NCBI GenBank assembly: GCA_029552545.1
Contig: JAKPDO010000025.1
Span: 1-43,609, forward strand
Reading direction: 5' to 3'
DNA: 43,609 bases
From: Planctomycetota bacterium
Lineage (GTDB): Bacteria > Planctomycetota > Phycisphaerae > Sedimentisphaerales > Anaerohalosphaeraceae
Under the pieces are notes generated by a model, which did no database searches, was not told where the DNA came from, and was given only the letters and a program-made list of their open reading frames with translations. Of this stretch, positions 28,895 to 36,866 are shown piece after piece. A program made the position numbers and the translations under genes. Each line of letters begins with the position of its first letter. Positions within the stretch are counted from its first letter, which is position 1.

Positions 28895-30976
28895 ATGAGC
28901 GAACGACTGGGAAAACTGAGAAATATCGGGATTATGGCTCACATTGATGCGGGCAAGACGACCGTCAGTGAGCGGATTTTGTATTTTTCCGGAAAGACCT
29001 ATAAAATCGGCGAAGTTCACGAAGGAACCGCCGTAATGGATTATCTGGAGGAGGAGCAGAAGCGGGGCATTACGATCACCTCGGCGGCCACCAAATGTTT
29101 CTGGAACGGTCATATCATCAATCTGATTGATACGCCGGGGCATGTGGATTTTACGGCGGAAGTCGAGCGGTCTTTGCGGGTTTTGGATGGGGCGATAGCA
29201 GTATTTGATGCATCCGAAGGGGTTCAGGCGCAGAGCGAGACGGTCTGGAGGCAGGGGAAGAAGTACGGGCTGCCGTGTCTGTGCTTTGTCAACAAGATGG
29301 ACAAAATCGGGGCGGATTTTGATATGTGTGTGGCCAGCATCCGGGAGAAACTCCAGGCCCATCCGGTCCCGATTCAGATTCCAATCGGGGCGGAAAGCGA
29401 TTTTGTCGGGCTGGTGGATTTGATTGAAGAGAAAGCGTTCTTTTATGACCAGCTGGAGGTAGGGGCGGACTGGCGTGAGGAGCCGATTCCGGATTCGCTG
29501 AAGGACCATGCGCAGGTGGCCCGTCATGATTTGATTGAGGCGGCGGCGGAATTTGATGAAGAGCTTCTGGATGCGTACCTGCATGACCGTCCGGTGTCGG
29601 TTGAGTCACTGTATCGGGCGATTCGCAAGGGAACTGTGGAGGGAAAGCTGCATCCGGTTCTGGTTGGGGCGGCGCTGCGGAATATGGGGATTCGGCGGCT
29701 TTTGAATGCGGTGTGTGATTTCCTGCCTTCGCCGCTGGACCGTCCGCCGGCGGTCGCCTTTCGCGGGGAAAAGCAGGAGCAAAAAGTCGAGATTGTTCCG
29801 GATGAGAAAAAGCCGTTTGTGGCGCTGGCGTTCAAGATTACGGCGGACAAGCGCGGCGATTTGTATTTTCTGCGGATTTATCAGGGAACGCTGCGGAAGG
29901 GCAGCCGGGTCCTGAATACCAACCGGAACCGCAAGGAAAATATCACGCGGATTTTTGAGATGCATGCCAATGAGCGGTTTCTGCTGGATGAGGCGCGGGC
30001 CGGAGAAATTGTGGCGGTTGTGGGGCTCAAAGAGACTCTGACGGGGGATACGCTGACGGATACGCATTATCCGGTGCAGCTGGAAAGCATTCGTTTCCCG
30101 GAAACGGTGATCAGTATGTCGATTGAGCCGAAGTCGGCGGCGGACCGGACCAAGCTCGGAGAGGCGCTTCGGATTCTGCGGCGTGAAGACCCGACATTCG
30201 ACCATACCTATGATGAAGAGACCGGCCAGACCCTCATCAGCGGGATGGGCGAGCTTCATCTGGAGATTCTCCAGCACAAACTAATCCGGGATTTGGGGGT
30301 GGATGTGCGGGTTGGAAAGCCGCGTGTTGCTTATAAGGAGACTATCAGTGTGCCTGCGGAAGGGGAAGGCAAGTTTGTCAAGCAAACGGGTGGGCGCGGA
30401 CAATACGGTCATGTGATTATCCGGGTGGAGCCGAATCTGGACGAAAGCGGAAATCTGTGCAGGGAAAATGTTTTTGTGAATGCGGTAATCGGCGGGACGG
30501 TGCCCAAAGAATATATTCCGGCTGCTGAAAGCGGCATCCATGAGGGATTGGGCAGCGGGCCGCTGGCGGGCTATCCTGTTGTAGGCGTTAAGGTTACGTT
30601 ATTAGACGGCTCCTATCATTCTGTGGATTCATCGGATTTGGCGTTTGAACAGGCCGGTGTGCTGGCGATTCGAGATGCCCTTTCGAAGGCCCAGCCGATT
30701 CTGCTGGAGCCCATTATGCGGGTGCAGATTATTATCCCGGACCAGTATTTTGGGGCAGTTCAGGGCAATCTGATTTCCCGACGAGGAGTGATTACGAACA
30801 CGGAGCTGCACGGGACAACGCGGGTGATTGATGCCCGAGTCCCGCTGGCGGAAATGTTCGGCTATTCGGGGGAACTTCGCGGGGCAACGGCCGGACGGGG
30901 AAGTTTTACAATGGAACCGCTGACCTACGAACGGGTGCCGGAACAAATTTCAGAAAAAATTCTTTTAGGATATTGA
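28895..30976 (+). CDS. fusA: Translation elongation factor EF-G
   Basis: GTPase that drives translocation. The 693-residue protein has the P-loop AHIDAGKT (15-22), the canonical switch I RGITI (57-61) in contrast to the neighbouring EF-Tu, DTPGH (79-83) and NKMD (133-136). Domains II to V are complete. The domain IV loop at about residue 500 (VRVGKPRVAYKETI, GGRGQYGHVII) and the C-terminus GSFTMEPLTYERVPEQI are normal. No deletions suggest a paralogue (EF-G2/TetM-like). It is a single gene between a terminator and the promoter/leader of the S10 cluster. Confidence 0.96.
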   Translation: MSERLGKLRNIGIMAHIDAGKTTVSERILYFSGKTYKIGEVHEGTAVMDYLEEEQKRGITITSAATKCFWNGHIINLIDTPGHVDFTAEVERSLRVLDGAIAVFDASEGVQAQSETVWRQGKKYGLPCLCFVNKMDKIGADFDMCVASIREKLQAHPVPIQIPIGAESDFVGLVDLIEEKAFFYDQLEVGADWREEPIPDSLKDHAQVARHDLIEAAAEFDEELLDAYLHDRPVSVESLYRAIRKGTVEGKLHPVLVGAALRNMGIRRLLNAVCDFLPSPLDRPPAVAFRGEKQEQKVEIVPDEKKPFVALAFKITADKRGDLYFLRIYQGTLRKGSRVLNTNRNRKENITRIFEMHANERFLLDEARAGEIVAVVGLKETLTGDTLTDTHYPVQLESIRFPETVISMSIEPKSAADRTKLGEALRILRREDPTFDHTYDEETGQTLISGMGELHLEILQHKLIRDLGVDVRVGKPRVAYKETISVPAEGEGKFVKQTGGRGQYGHVIIRVEPNLDESGNLCRENVFVNAVIGGTVPKEYIPAAESGIHEGLGSGPLAGYPVVGVKVTLLDGSYHSVDSSDLAFEQAGVLAIRDALSKAQPILLEPIMRVQIIIPDQYFGAVQGNLISRRGVITNTELHGTTRVIDARVPLAEMFGYSGELRGATAGRGSFTMEPLTYERVPEQISEKILLGY

Positions 30977-31001
30977 CAGAATTTTCCGGAAAAGTTATAT
31001 A
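30973..31001 (+). promoter_or_regulatory. Strong promoter on the fusA stop codon, upstream of rpsJ
   Basis: A perfect TTGACA at 30973-30978 overlaps the fusA stop, followed by a 17-nt spacer and TATATA at 30996-31001 (4 of 6). Transcription would start near 31008, just before the base of the first stem of the structured segment at 31011-31251. Confidence 0.7.
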
Positions 31002-31007
31002 GGTTGA

Positions 31008-31251
31008 TTTTGCGGCTTAGCGAGCAAAGAATGGACTTCTTTGCGTACCGAGTTGGAGCCGCACATGTCGAAAAACAAGTGCATGGATGGTAGAAAGCCC
31101 AAAAGGGCATTGAGAACAGGGTAAATGGACTTGATATGTCCTGTTCAAAGGCGTCTGAAGGAAGGCGTCTGATCTAAGGGAGGCCCGAAAGAGTGCCTTA
31201 CCTGCCTAAAAAGGCCGAAAAGCGGTTTTTTTGTATTTAAAACCGTTTTTT
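31008..31251 (+). ncRNA. Structured leader or small RNA upstream of rpsJ, family unknown
   Basis: A discrete unit of about 240 nt with its own promoter and intrinsic terminator. The outer stem TGCGGCTT (31011-31018) pairs with GAGCCGCA (31056-31063, one G-U). It encloses an 8-bp hairpin GCAAAGAA/TTCTTTGC (31024-31044). More hairpins follow: GCACATG/CAAGTGC (31061-31082, one mismatch), GCCC/GGGC (31097-31108), GAACAGG/CCTGTTC (31114-31146), and AGGC/GCCT near 31180-31200. An 11-nt direct repeat AAGGCGTCTGA sits at 31148 and 31162, and AATGGACTT recurs at 31030 and 31124. No open frame or match to tmRNA, RNase P, SRP or 6S RNA was seen. The E. coli S10 operon has a leader in the same place that is attenuated by L4. 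A similar role, or a free-standing sRNA, are both open. Confidence 0.6.
31222..31251 (+). terminator. Intrinsic terminator of the rpsJ-upstream unit
   Basis: CGGTTTT (31223-31229) and AAAACCG (31239-31245) form a 7-bp stem with a 9-nt loop, followed by TTTTTT (31246-31251). It would end fusA readthrough and the structured unit, or act as an attenuator ahead of the S10 genes. Confidence 0.72.
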
Positions 31252-31261
31252 GCCTGAAAAT

Positions 31262-31303
31262 TTTCTTGTCTTACAAGAAAGAAGCGGTTATTTTGTTCCG
31301 CTT
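31262..31303 (+). promoter_or_regulatory. Two inverted repeats between terminator and rpsJ
   Basis: TTTCTTGT (31262-31269) and ACAAGAAA (31273-31280) form a perfect 8-bp inverted repeat with a 3-nt centre, operator-like in shape. AAGCGG (31282-31287) and CCGCTT (31298-31303) follow. Possible promoter boxes (TTGTCT then TATTTT, 17 nt apart, at 31266 and 31289) overlap both. These are weak matches, so how rpsJ is transcribed past the terminator is unresolved. Confidence 0.45.
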
Positions 31304-31348
31304 TCAATAATAAGGATATTGAAGGTAGACAAAGAATAAGGGACAGTC

Positions 31349-31663
31349 ATGGCAAGCGAAACAGAACGAATTCGTATCCGGATGGAGGCCTATGACCATC
31401 GGGCATTGGACAGTTCCGCCAAGGAAATTGTGGAGCAGGCCCGGCGTACCAATGCTTTGGTGAGCGGTCCGATTCCGCTGCCGACCCGGATTGAGCGGTA
31501 TACCGTTCTTCGCAGTCCTCATGTGGACAAAAAATCTCGGGAACAGTTTGAGATGCGCACGCATAAGCGTCTGATCGATATCTATGATGCCAATGCCCGC
31601 ACGGTGGAAGCCCTGAACCGGCTTGTTGTCCCTGCGGGCGTTTTTGTCAAGATAAAGGCCTGA
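31349..31663 (+). CDS. rpsJ: 30S ribosomal protein S10
   Basis: Small-subunit head protein; as NusE it also joins NusB in antitermination. The 104 residues carry [18 protein letters not shown] at the start, the loop [20 protein letters not shown], and [14 protein letters not shown]. The C-terminus [13 protein letters not shown] is normal. AAGGGACA precedes the ATG. It is the first gene of the S10 cluster and is followed 47 nt later by rplC. Confidence 0.97.
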   Translation: MASETERIRIRMEAYDHRALDSSAKEIVEQARRTNALVSGPIPLPTRIERYTVLRSPHVDKKSREQFEMRTHKRLIDIYDANARTVEALNRLVVPAGVFVKIKA

Positions 31664-31710
31664 TGACGGCTGCCGCAGGTGTGGATTGCGACCCAATAAG
31701 GATTTCGACA

Positions 31711-32361
31711 ATGGTGATGTTGCTCGGTAAAAAAGTAGGAATGACTCAGGTCTATGATGATGCGGGGCGGATGACGCCTGTGACGGTTCTCCAGGCCGGT
31801 CCGTGCACGATTCTTCAGGTGAAAACACCGGAGAAAGACGGATATTGTGCCCTGCAGCTCGGGTTTGATGATGTGAAGCCCTCTCGGGTTAAGAAACCGC
31901 AAAAAGGGCATGCGGACAAGGCGGGCACGGCGGTGAAGCGGTTTGTGCGGGAATGGCGTCTGTCGGAGCAGCCGAAAGAGGAGTATAAGCCGGGGTCTTT
32001 GCTGGATGTGAAGGTTTTTGAGGGGGTTCAGTATGTGGATGTCAGCGGCATCAGCAAAGGCAAGGGATTTGCCGGCGTGATGAAGCGGCACGGGTTCGGC
32101 GGACAGCCGGCCTCTCACGGAACGGAGCGCAAGCACCGTTCGCCCGGGTCTTTGAGCGGACACGGCAGCGACCGCGGTCACGGCGGGAATATCAAGAAAG
32201 GCAAGCGGATGGCCGGTCATATGGGGATGGACCGCGTCACCAGCCGCAATCATAAACTGGTCTGGATTGATGCAGAAAACAATCTGTTGGCGGTGAAAGG
32301 TCCGGTTCCGGGGCCCGCCGGCGGGTATGTGGAAATCCGAACAGCGAAGACAAAGAAGTAA
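31711..32361 (+). CDS. rplC: 50S ribosomal protein L3
   Basis: Early-assembly large-subunit protein that reaches toward the peptidyl-transferase centre. From ATG 31711 the 216 residues start MVMLLGKKVGMTQVY. The conserved centre KGKGFAGVMKRHGFGGQ leads to a His/Gly-rich loop and KRMAGHMGMDRVTSRN, where E. coli has a methylated Gln and many bacteria have His as here. AAGGA lies 8 nt upstream of the chosen start. The in-frame start at 31663 would add 16 residues with no similarity to L3 and overlap the rpsJ stop. Confidence 0.95.
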   Translation: MVMLLGKKVGMTQVYDDAGRMTPVTVLQAGPCTILQVKTPEKDGYCALQLGFDDVKPSRVKKPQKGHADKAGTAVKRFVREWRLSEQPKEEYKPGSLLDVKVFEGVQYVDVSGISKGKGFAGVMKRHGFGGQPASHGTERKHRSPGSLSGHGSDRGHGGNIKKGKRMAGHMGMDRVTSRNHKLVWIDAENNLLAVKGPVPGPAGGYVEIRTAKTKK

Positions 32362-32394
32362 AAGCCCTTTCAGAACGGAAGGCTGGTAAGAGCA

Positions 32395-33027
32395 ATGATT
32401 GATGTAGCAGTTTACAATCGAGAAGGGCAGGAAGTTGACCGGATTCAGGTCAATGAAGACGTCCTGGGCGGTCATGTTCGAGCGGCCCTGCTGAAGCAGG
32501 CGATAGTGATGTATCACGCCAATCGGCGTGTAGGGACGGCGGCGACGAAAAACCGCGGCCGCGTGGAAGGGTCCACCCGAAAGCTGTATCGGCAGAAGGG
32601 GACCGGAAACGCCCGAATGGGTACGATTCGAACCTGTTCGCGTCGGGGCGGCGGTGTGGCGTTTGCCAAACTGCCCCGGGATTTCAGCCAGCGGATGCCC
32701 AAGAAGCAGCGTCAGCTGGCGCGGGATTCGGCGATTCTGGCCAAGCTGCAGAGCGGGCAGGTGGTTGTGGTGGATGAGCTGGCGTTTTCCGAACCCAAGA
32801 CGAAGGAATTTGCCCGGGTACTGAAGAATCTGAAGATTGACCGCAGCTGTCTGGTGACGATTCCGAAGCTGGATGAGAATTTGTACAAATCCGCACGGAA
32901 TGTTCCGAAAGTGGATGTGATGGTGGTTTCGGACCTGAATGCCGGCGATATCTGCAATAAGCAGAAGATGCTTTTTACGAAAGAGGCGTTTCTGTCCGTC
33001 GTAAATCGACAGACCAATACGAATTAA
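32395..33027 (+). CDS. rplD: 50S ribosomal protein L4
   Basis: Binds 23S rRNA domain I and lines the exit tunnel. In E. coli it also represses the S10 operon through the leader RNA. The 210-residue protein has the tunnel loop RKLYRQKGTGNARMG, RTCSRRGGGVAF, and the C-terminal Rossmann-like domain (VVVVDELAFSEPKTKEF). Given the structured leader upstream of rpsJ, L4 is the first candidate for a regulator here, but this is inference from the enterobacterial model. Confidence 0.96.
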   Translation: MIDVAVYNREGQEVDRIQVNEDVLGGHVRAALLKQAIVMYHANRRVGTAATKNRGRVEGSTRKLYRQKGTGNARMGTIRTCSRRGGGVAFAKLPRDFSQRMPKKQRQLARDSAILAKLQSGQVVVVDELAFSEPKTKEFARVLKNLKIDRSCLVTIPKLDENLYKSARNVPKVDVMVVSDLNAGDICNKQKMLFTKEAFLSVVNRQTNTN

Positions 33028-33039
33028 CGGGGAACAGCC

Positions 33040-33318
33040 GTGAATGAATATGCGATTATAGTTCGGCCGATTATTACGGAACAAAGCATTCACTTTGCCA
33101 ATGCGCGGAATGTGTATGCGTTTGAGGTGAATCCGAAAGCCAACAAGGTTCAGATTCGCCAGGCGATTGAGAAGATTTACAACGTGAAGGTTCGGGATGT
33201 CCGCACGGCCCATGTGAAGGGGAAACCCCGCCGCCGCGGGCGTTTCTTCACCCATACCAAGGCCTGGAAAAAGGCCTGGGTTGTGCTGCAGGATGAGTAT
33301 CGGATTGATTTGTACTAA
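33040..33318 (+). CDS. rplW: 50S ribosomal protein L23
   Basis: Sits at the tunnel exit and is the docking point for trigger factor and SRP. The 92 residues show [42 protein letters not shown] and a basic loop ([14 protein letters not shown]). It starts at GTG 33040, with GGGGAA 5-6 nt upstream; no ATG in frame fits better. It is tightly spaced (12 nt after rplD, 17 nt before rplB). Confidence 0.95.
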   Translation: MNEYAIIVRPIITEQSIHFANARNVYAFEVNPKANKVQIRQAIEKIYNVKVRDVRTAHVKGKPRRRGRFFTHTKAWKKAWVVLQDEYRIDLY

Positions 33319-33335
33319 AAATAAGGGAATGCACT

Positions 33336-34190
33336 ATGGCCATTCGAGTTTATAGACCGACCAGTCCCGGGCGCCGCAATGCTTCGGTGATTGATTATAA
33401 GAAGGAATTGACGGCGTTTCGTCCGGAGAAGAGTTTGTGCGTCCGCATCAAAAAGAGCGGCGGCCGAAACAATACCGGAGAGACGACGGTTCGGTTCCGC
33501 GGGGGCGGCGGGCGCCGGATTTACCGGATTATCGATTTCAAGCGGAATAAGGACAATATGCCGGCGAAGGTCCTGACGATTGAGTATGACCCGAACCGCA
33601 ACTGTTTTATTTCGCTGGTGCAGTACGAAGACGGTGAGAAACGCTACATTCTGGCTCCGCAGGGAATTCAGGTGGGGCAGACGGTCGAAAGCGGTCCTTC
33701 GGTGGAGCCGAAAGTCGGCAATGCGATGCCGCTGGAGTTTATTCCGGTGGGTGTGGAGATTCACAATATTGAGCTGGAGGCAGGTCAGGGCGGCAAACTG
33801 GTTCGCACGGCCGGCGGAGTGGCCCGTGTGATGGCCAAGGAAGGGGACTGGGTGACGATTATTCTGCCCAGCGGTGAAATGAGAATGGTTCGCAAGGAAT
33901 GCCGGGCGACCATTGGGCAGCTGAGCAATTCGGATTATCAGAACGTCAAGGTCGGCAAGGCCGGCCGGAATCGTCATAAAGGAATTCGCCCGCATGTCCG
34001 CGGAAAAGCAATGAACCCGGTAGCGCACCCGCTGGGCGGCGGTGAGGGCCGCGCCAACGGCGGTCGGCATCCGTGTTCTCCGACGGGTGTGCTGGCCAAG
34101 GGCGGCAAGACACGGAATCCGCGCAAGGTGAGCAGCCGACGGATTATTCGCCGCCGCAAGAGCAATCGGGGTGTTCAGTTAGTGCTGTAG
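33336..34190 (+). CDS. rplB: 50S ribosomal protein L2
   Basis: Highly conserved protein needed for subunit joining and close to the peptidyl-transferase centre. The 284 residues include the OB and SH3-like domains and the C-terminal extension [20 protein letters not shown]. The usual NPVDHPHGGGEG loop reads [12 protein letters not shown] here: D is replaced by A230 and the second His by L233, while H231, equivalent to E. coli His229, is kept. The gene lies in the standard position between rplW and rpsS. The reading frame is unambiguous. Confidence 0.97.
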   Translation: MAIRVYRPTSPGRRNASVIDYKKELTAFRPEKSLCVRIKKSGGRNNTGETTVRFRGGGGRRIYRIIDFKRNKDNMPAKVLTIEYDPNRNCFISLVQYEDGEKRYILAPQGIQVGQTVESGPSVEPKVGNAMPLEFIPVGVEIHNIELEAGQGGKLVRTAGGVARVMAKEGDWVTIILPSGEMRMVRKECRATIGQLSNSDYQNVKVGKAGRNRHKGIRPHVRGKAMNPVAHPLGGGEGRANGGRHPCSPTGVLAKGGKTRNPRKVSSRRIIRRRKSNRGVQLVL

Positions 34191-34232
34191 GCCGGATGAG
34201 GCAAGAGCAACAGGAAACAAAGAGGTAGTTGA

Positions 34233-34511
34233 ATGGGACGCTCGCGAAAAAAAGGGCCGTATGTAGATGAGAAGTTGTATCTGAAGGTCCGTCGTCAGAT
34301 GGAAACGGGCAGCAAAGAACCGATTAAGACATGGGCTCGTGCCTGCACGGTGATACCGGAGTTTGTCGGATATACCTTTTTGGTCCACAACGGCAAGATG
34401 TTCCATAAGGTTTTTATTACAGAAGATATGGTGGGCCATAAACTGGGTGAATTTTCGATGACCCGCACGTTCCGCGGTCACTCCGGAGCCAAGAAAGAAG
34501 AAGCCAAGTAA
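34233..34511 (+). CDS. rpsS: 30S ribosomal protein S19
   Basis: Small-subunit head protein that forms a complex with S13 at the bridge to the large subunit. The 92 residues start [19 protein letters not shown] and contain [23 protein letters not shown] and the C-terminal [21 protein letters not shown] precedes the ATG. Between rplB and rplV as in most bacteria. Confidence 0.97.
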   Translation: MGRSRKKGPYVDEKLYLKVRRQMETGSKEPIKTWARACTVIPEFVGYTFLVHNGKMFHKVFITEDMVGHKLGEFSMTRTFRGHSGAKKEEAK

Positions 34512-34567
34512 GGGGATTTGAACGCGTCAATCAGGACGGAAAATCGACCCAATAAGGTTGTGAACTT

Positions 34568-35116
34568 ATGCTGAATGTAAAGAAATTCAATCAGATTTGC
34601 CGGCAGCGGAAGATGACGCTTCAGCAGCTGGCGGGACATTTGGCCCGCGGCGGCCGCAGCGAGCAGGATGCCGTTCGGGCGCTTCGAAACTGGCGGAAAG
34701 GCCTTCTGACACCGAAGCCTACTTCAGAAGATGTCCGCCGGCTGGCGGAAGCCCTGGGGGTGGAAGTTCAGGATATCTCCCAATGGCGGGCGATGTATCG
34801 GTATGCCCCAATGTCTCCTCGCAAGGTGCATTTGGTTACGCAGCTGATTCAGGGGCGTGAGGTTCAGGAGGCGCTGGATATCCTCCAGTTCACTCGAAAG
34901 CGCGCGGCGGAAGCGGTTCGAAAGGTCCTGCAGAGCGCCATTGCCAATGCGGATGAACAGGAGGCGGATGTGGAGAATCTGGTTGTGTCGGAAGCAAGGG
35001 TCGATCCGGCAGGCCGTCGAATCGGCACCAAAGCATGGCGGGCCAAAGACCGCGGTCGTGCTCATCCGATTCGCAAAGAGGCCAGTCATATTATTGTTTC
35101 TGTATCCCAGCAATAA
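34568..35116 (+). CDS. rplV: 50S ribosomal protein L22 with N-terminal XRE-like HTH extension
   Basis: L22 lines the exit tunnel with its long beta-hairpin. The L22 core is complete from about residue 74 (YRYAPMSPRKVHLVTQLIQGREV, then the hairpin DPAGRRIGTKAWRAKDRGRAHPI). In front of it are about 72 extra residues that resemble a Cro/C1-type helix-turn-helix. They run FNQICRQRKMTLQQLAGHLA, then ALRNWRKG, then PTSEDVRRLAEALGVEVQDI, close to the XRE pattern of TLEELA, WERG and LAEALGVS. The frame is continuous from ATG 34568, 56 nt after rpsS. An internal ATG at 34793 (M76) could start a core-only form but would leave a 281-nt gap. The role of the extension is unknown; typical L22 is about 110 residues. 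Confidence 0.93.
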   Translation: MLNVKKFNQICRQRKMTLQQLAGHLARGGRSEQDAVRALRNWRKGLLTPKPTSEDVRRLAEALGVEVQDISQWRAMYRYAPMSPRKVHLVTQLIQGREVQEALDILQFTRKRAAEAVRKVLQSAIANADEQEADVENLVVSEARVDPAGRRIGTKAWRAKDRGRAHPIRKEASHIIVSVSQQ

Positions 35117-35134
35117 TCGGAAATTGAGGCATTT

Positions 35135-35920
35135 ATGGGTCAAAAGACATCGCCGATCGGGTTTCGAACAGGTATCACGCTGCCGTGGCAGAGCACGTGG
35201 TTTGCTCCGAAGGCCAACTACGGGGAGTTTTTGATTGAAGATTACAAATTGCGGGAGTACGTGGACAAGAAATTCAACCGTCAGCCCCCGTACGCAGCTG
35301 TCTCGAAGGTGGAGATTGCCCGAACCCGCAATGAAGTCAAGGTAACCCTGCATACGGCCCGACCGGGAATGGTGATTGGTCCGCGAGGTGCGGAAGTTGA
35401 TAAACTGCGTGAGGAGCTCGAGGCGCTGATCGACCGCAAGGTGAGCATCAATGTGATTGAAATCAAAGAGCCGAATCTGGATGCGACACTGGTTGCGGAG
35501 AGCATCTCAGAGCAGATTAAGAAACGGGCGGCGTATCGGCGTGCAATGAAGACGGCCTGTGAGAATGTGATGAATGCCGGTGCACTGGGGGTCAAGATTA
35601 TCTGCAGCGGGCGTCTGGCCGGGGCGGAAATTGCCCGCAGTGAAACCCAGAAGATGGGTTCGATTCCGCTGCAGACGCTGGATGCGAATGTGGATTACGG
35701 TCTGGCGGTGGCCCGAACGACCTATGGTACAATTGGAATTAAAGTATGGATTTATAAAGGGAAATTCGGGGAAGAGGCGATTGCCAAGGCTCCGGTAAAG
35801 CCGCGTCGGGCCGGCCGGCCTCGTCGGGGTCCTCGCGAACGTGCAGGGGAGTCGCCGGTTTCCGAGGAGTCTTCCGCCGTGACAGACAGCCCGGCGGAGA
35901 ATATGAGTCAGGAAGCATAA
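35135..35920 (+). CDS. rpsC: 30S ribosomal protein S3
   Basis: mRNA-entry protein with helicase activity on the 30S subunit. The 261-residue chain starts GQKTSPIGFRTGITLPWQST and has the KH domain (VTLHTARPGMVIGPRGAEVDKL). The C-terminal domain is GRLAGAEIARSETQKMGSIP and VARTTYGTIGIKVWIYKG. About 45 residues after the core form a low-complexity Pro/Arg then Ser/Glu tail (to NMSQEA), longer than in E. coli (233 residues). It follows rplV by 18 nt. Confidence 0.96.
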   Translation: MGQKTSPIGFRTGITLPWQSTWFAPKANYGEFLIEDYKLREYVDKKFNRQPPYAAVSKVEIARTRNEVKVTLHTARPGMVIGPRGAEVDKLREELEALIDRKVSINVIEIKEPNLDATLVAESISEQIKKRAAYRRAMKTACENVMNAGALGVKIICSGRLAGAEIARSETQKMGSIPLQTLDANVDYGLAVARTTYGTIGIKVWIYKGKFGEEAIAKAPVKPRRAGRPRRGPRERAGESPVSEESSAVTDSPAENMSQEA

Positions 35921-35950
35921 GGACAGATTGCTGAAAGAGGTGGTTTGCTT

Positions 35951-36373
35951 ATGGCCTTAATGCCCAAACGAGTTAAATACCGCAAGCATCAGCGCGGAAC
36001 GCTGAAGGGAGTTGCTACCCGAAAAAATTATGTGGCGTTCGGAGAATACGGTCTTCAGGCCCTTTCGGCGCACTGGATTACGGGGCGACAGATTGAAGCC
36101 GGCCGTGTTGCGGCGACTCATTACCTTCACCGTGAAGGAAAGGTGTATATTCGAATCTTCCCGGATCACTCCTATACGGCCAAGCCGCTGGAAACCCGAA
36201 TGGGAAAAGGGAAAGCTGAGGTGGCCGGCTGGGTGGCGCGTGTAAAGCCGGGGACGATTCTGTTTGAAATCGGCGGTGTGGAAGAAAGCGTTGCCAAAGA
36301 AGCGCTGCTGCGTGTGGCGCACAAGATGCCGATTCGGTGCCGCTTTGTCACCCGCCGTCACTCGCTCGGATAA
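35951..36373 (+). CDS. rplP: 50S ribosomal protein L16
   Basis: Positions tRNA at the A site of the large subunit. The 140 residues start [20 protein letters not shown] and contain [39 protein letters not shown] and the C-terminal [19 protein letters not shown] is 8-9 nt before the ATG at 35951; the in-frame TTG at 35945 is too close to it. Arg in the GKG region that is hydroxylated in some bacteria is present at the usual place. Confidence 0.95.
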   Translation: MALMPKRVKYRKHQRGTLKGVATRKNYVAFGEYGLQALSAHWITGRQIEAGRVAATHYLHREGKVYIRIFPDHSYTAKPLETRMGKGKAEVAGWVARVKPGTILFEIGGVEESVAKEALLRVAHKMPIRCRFVTRRHSLG

Positions 36374-36387
36374 AAAGGGATGCACCT

Positions 36388-36585
36388 ATGAAGATATCGG
36401 AAATACGAGAACTGCGAACGGATGAACGCCTGGAAAAGCTTCAGGAACTGCAGCGGAAGGTTTTTGAACTTCGCTGTCAGGCGGTGACGGAAAATTTGCA
36501 GAACCGTCATGTGATTCGCAATATTCGTCGGGATATTGCCCGCATCAAAACGGTACTGCGTGAGGAAGAACGGAAGGCCCGGTAA
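36388..36585 (+). CDS. rpmC: 50S ribosomal protein L29
   Basis: Small helical protein at the tunnel exit next to L23. The 65 residues start MKISEIRELRTDERLEKLQEL and contain FELRCQAVTENLQNRHVIRNIRRDIARIKTVL, the normal two-helix hairpin. AAAAAGGGATG precedes the ATG at 36388; the earlier in-frame ATG at 36337 lies inside rplP. Its stop is immediately followed by the rpsQ start. Confidence 0.95.
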   Translation: MKISEIRELRTDERLEKLQELQRKVFELRCQAVTENLQNRHVIRNIRRDIARIKTVLREEERKAR

Positions 36586-36855
36586 GTGGATATGGAAGCA
36601 GTGAAAAAGATTCAGAAAAAACGCGGGACAGTCGTCAGCCGCAGCGGAGACAAGAGCATTGTGGTGCGGATTGACTATCTGATGAAGCATCCGCAGTATG
36701 AAAAATATATCCGCCGCCGCACGAAGCTGGCGGTTCACGACCCGGCCAACGAGGCCGGCGTAGGCGATTTTGTGGAAATTACTCCCTGCCGCCCCATCAG
36801 CAAGCGCAAGAGCTGGCGGCTGGTGAAGATATTGCAGAAAGCGGTCAAAGAGTAA
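36586..36855 (+). CDS. rpsQ: 30S ribosomal protein S17
   Basis: Primary 16S rRNA-binding OB-fold protein. The 89 residues contain KKRGTVVSRSGDKSIVVRIDY, the HPQYEKYIRRRTKLAVHDPAN loop and VGDFVEITPCRPISKRKSWRLVKI. The GTG at 36586 directly follows the rpmC stop and is 8 nt from GGAAGG. An ATG at 36592 would give 87 residues with a longer spacer; either start is possible. Confidence 0.94.
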   Translation: MDMEAVKKIQKKRGTVVSRSGDKSIVVRIDYLMKHPQYEKYIRRRTKLAVHDPANEAGVGDFVEITPCRPISKRKSWRLVKILQKAVKE

Positions 36856-36866
36856 AGGATGCAGCC

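Noticed and set aside
31008..31251. Possible RNase P RNA, tmRNA, SRP RNA or 6S RNA
   Set aside because: The conserved core motifs of those RNAs (such as GAGGAAAGTC of RNase P or the GGAAGGAAGCAG-like SRP loop) are not found; only GAAGGAAGG has a superficial likeness.
34793..35116. Separate short L22 gene starting at internal ATG 34793, with a separate HTH gene upstream
   Set aside because: The two parts are in one uninterrupted frame with no stop between them, and no Shine-Dalgarno is seen before 34793; a fusion is the simpler reading.
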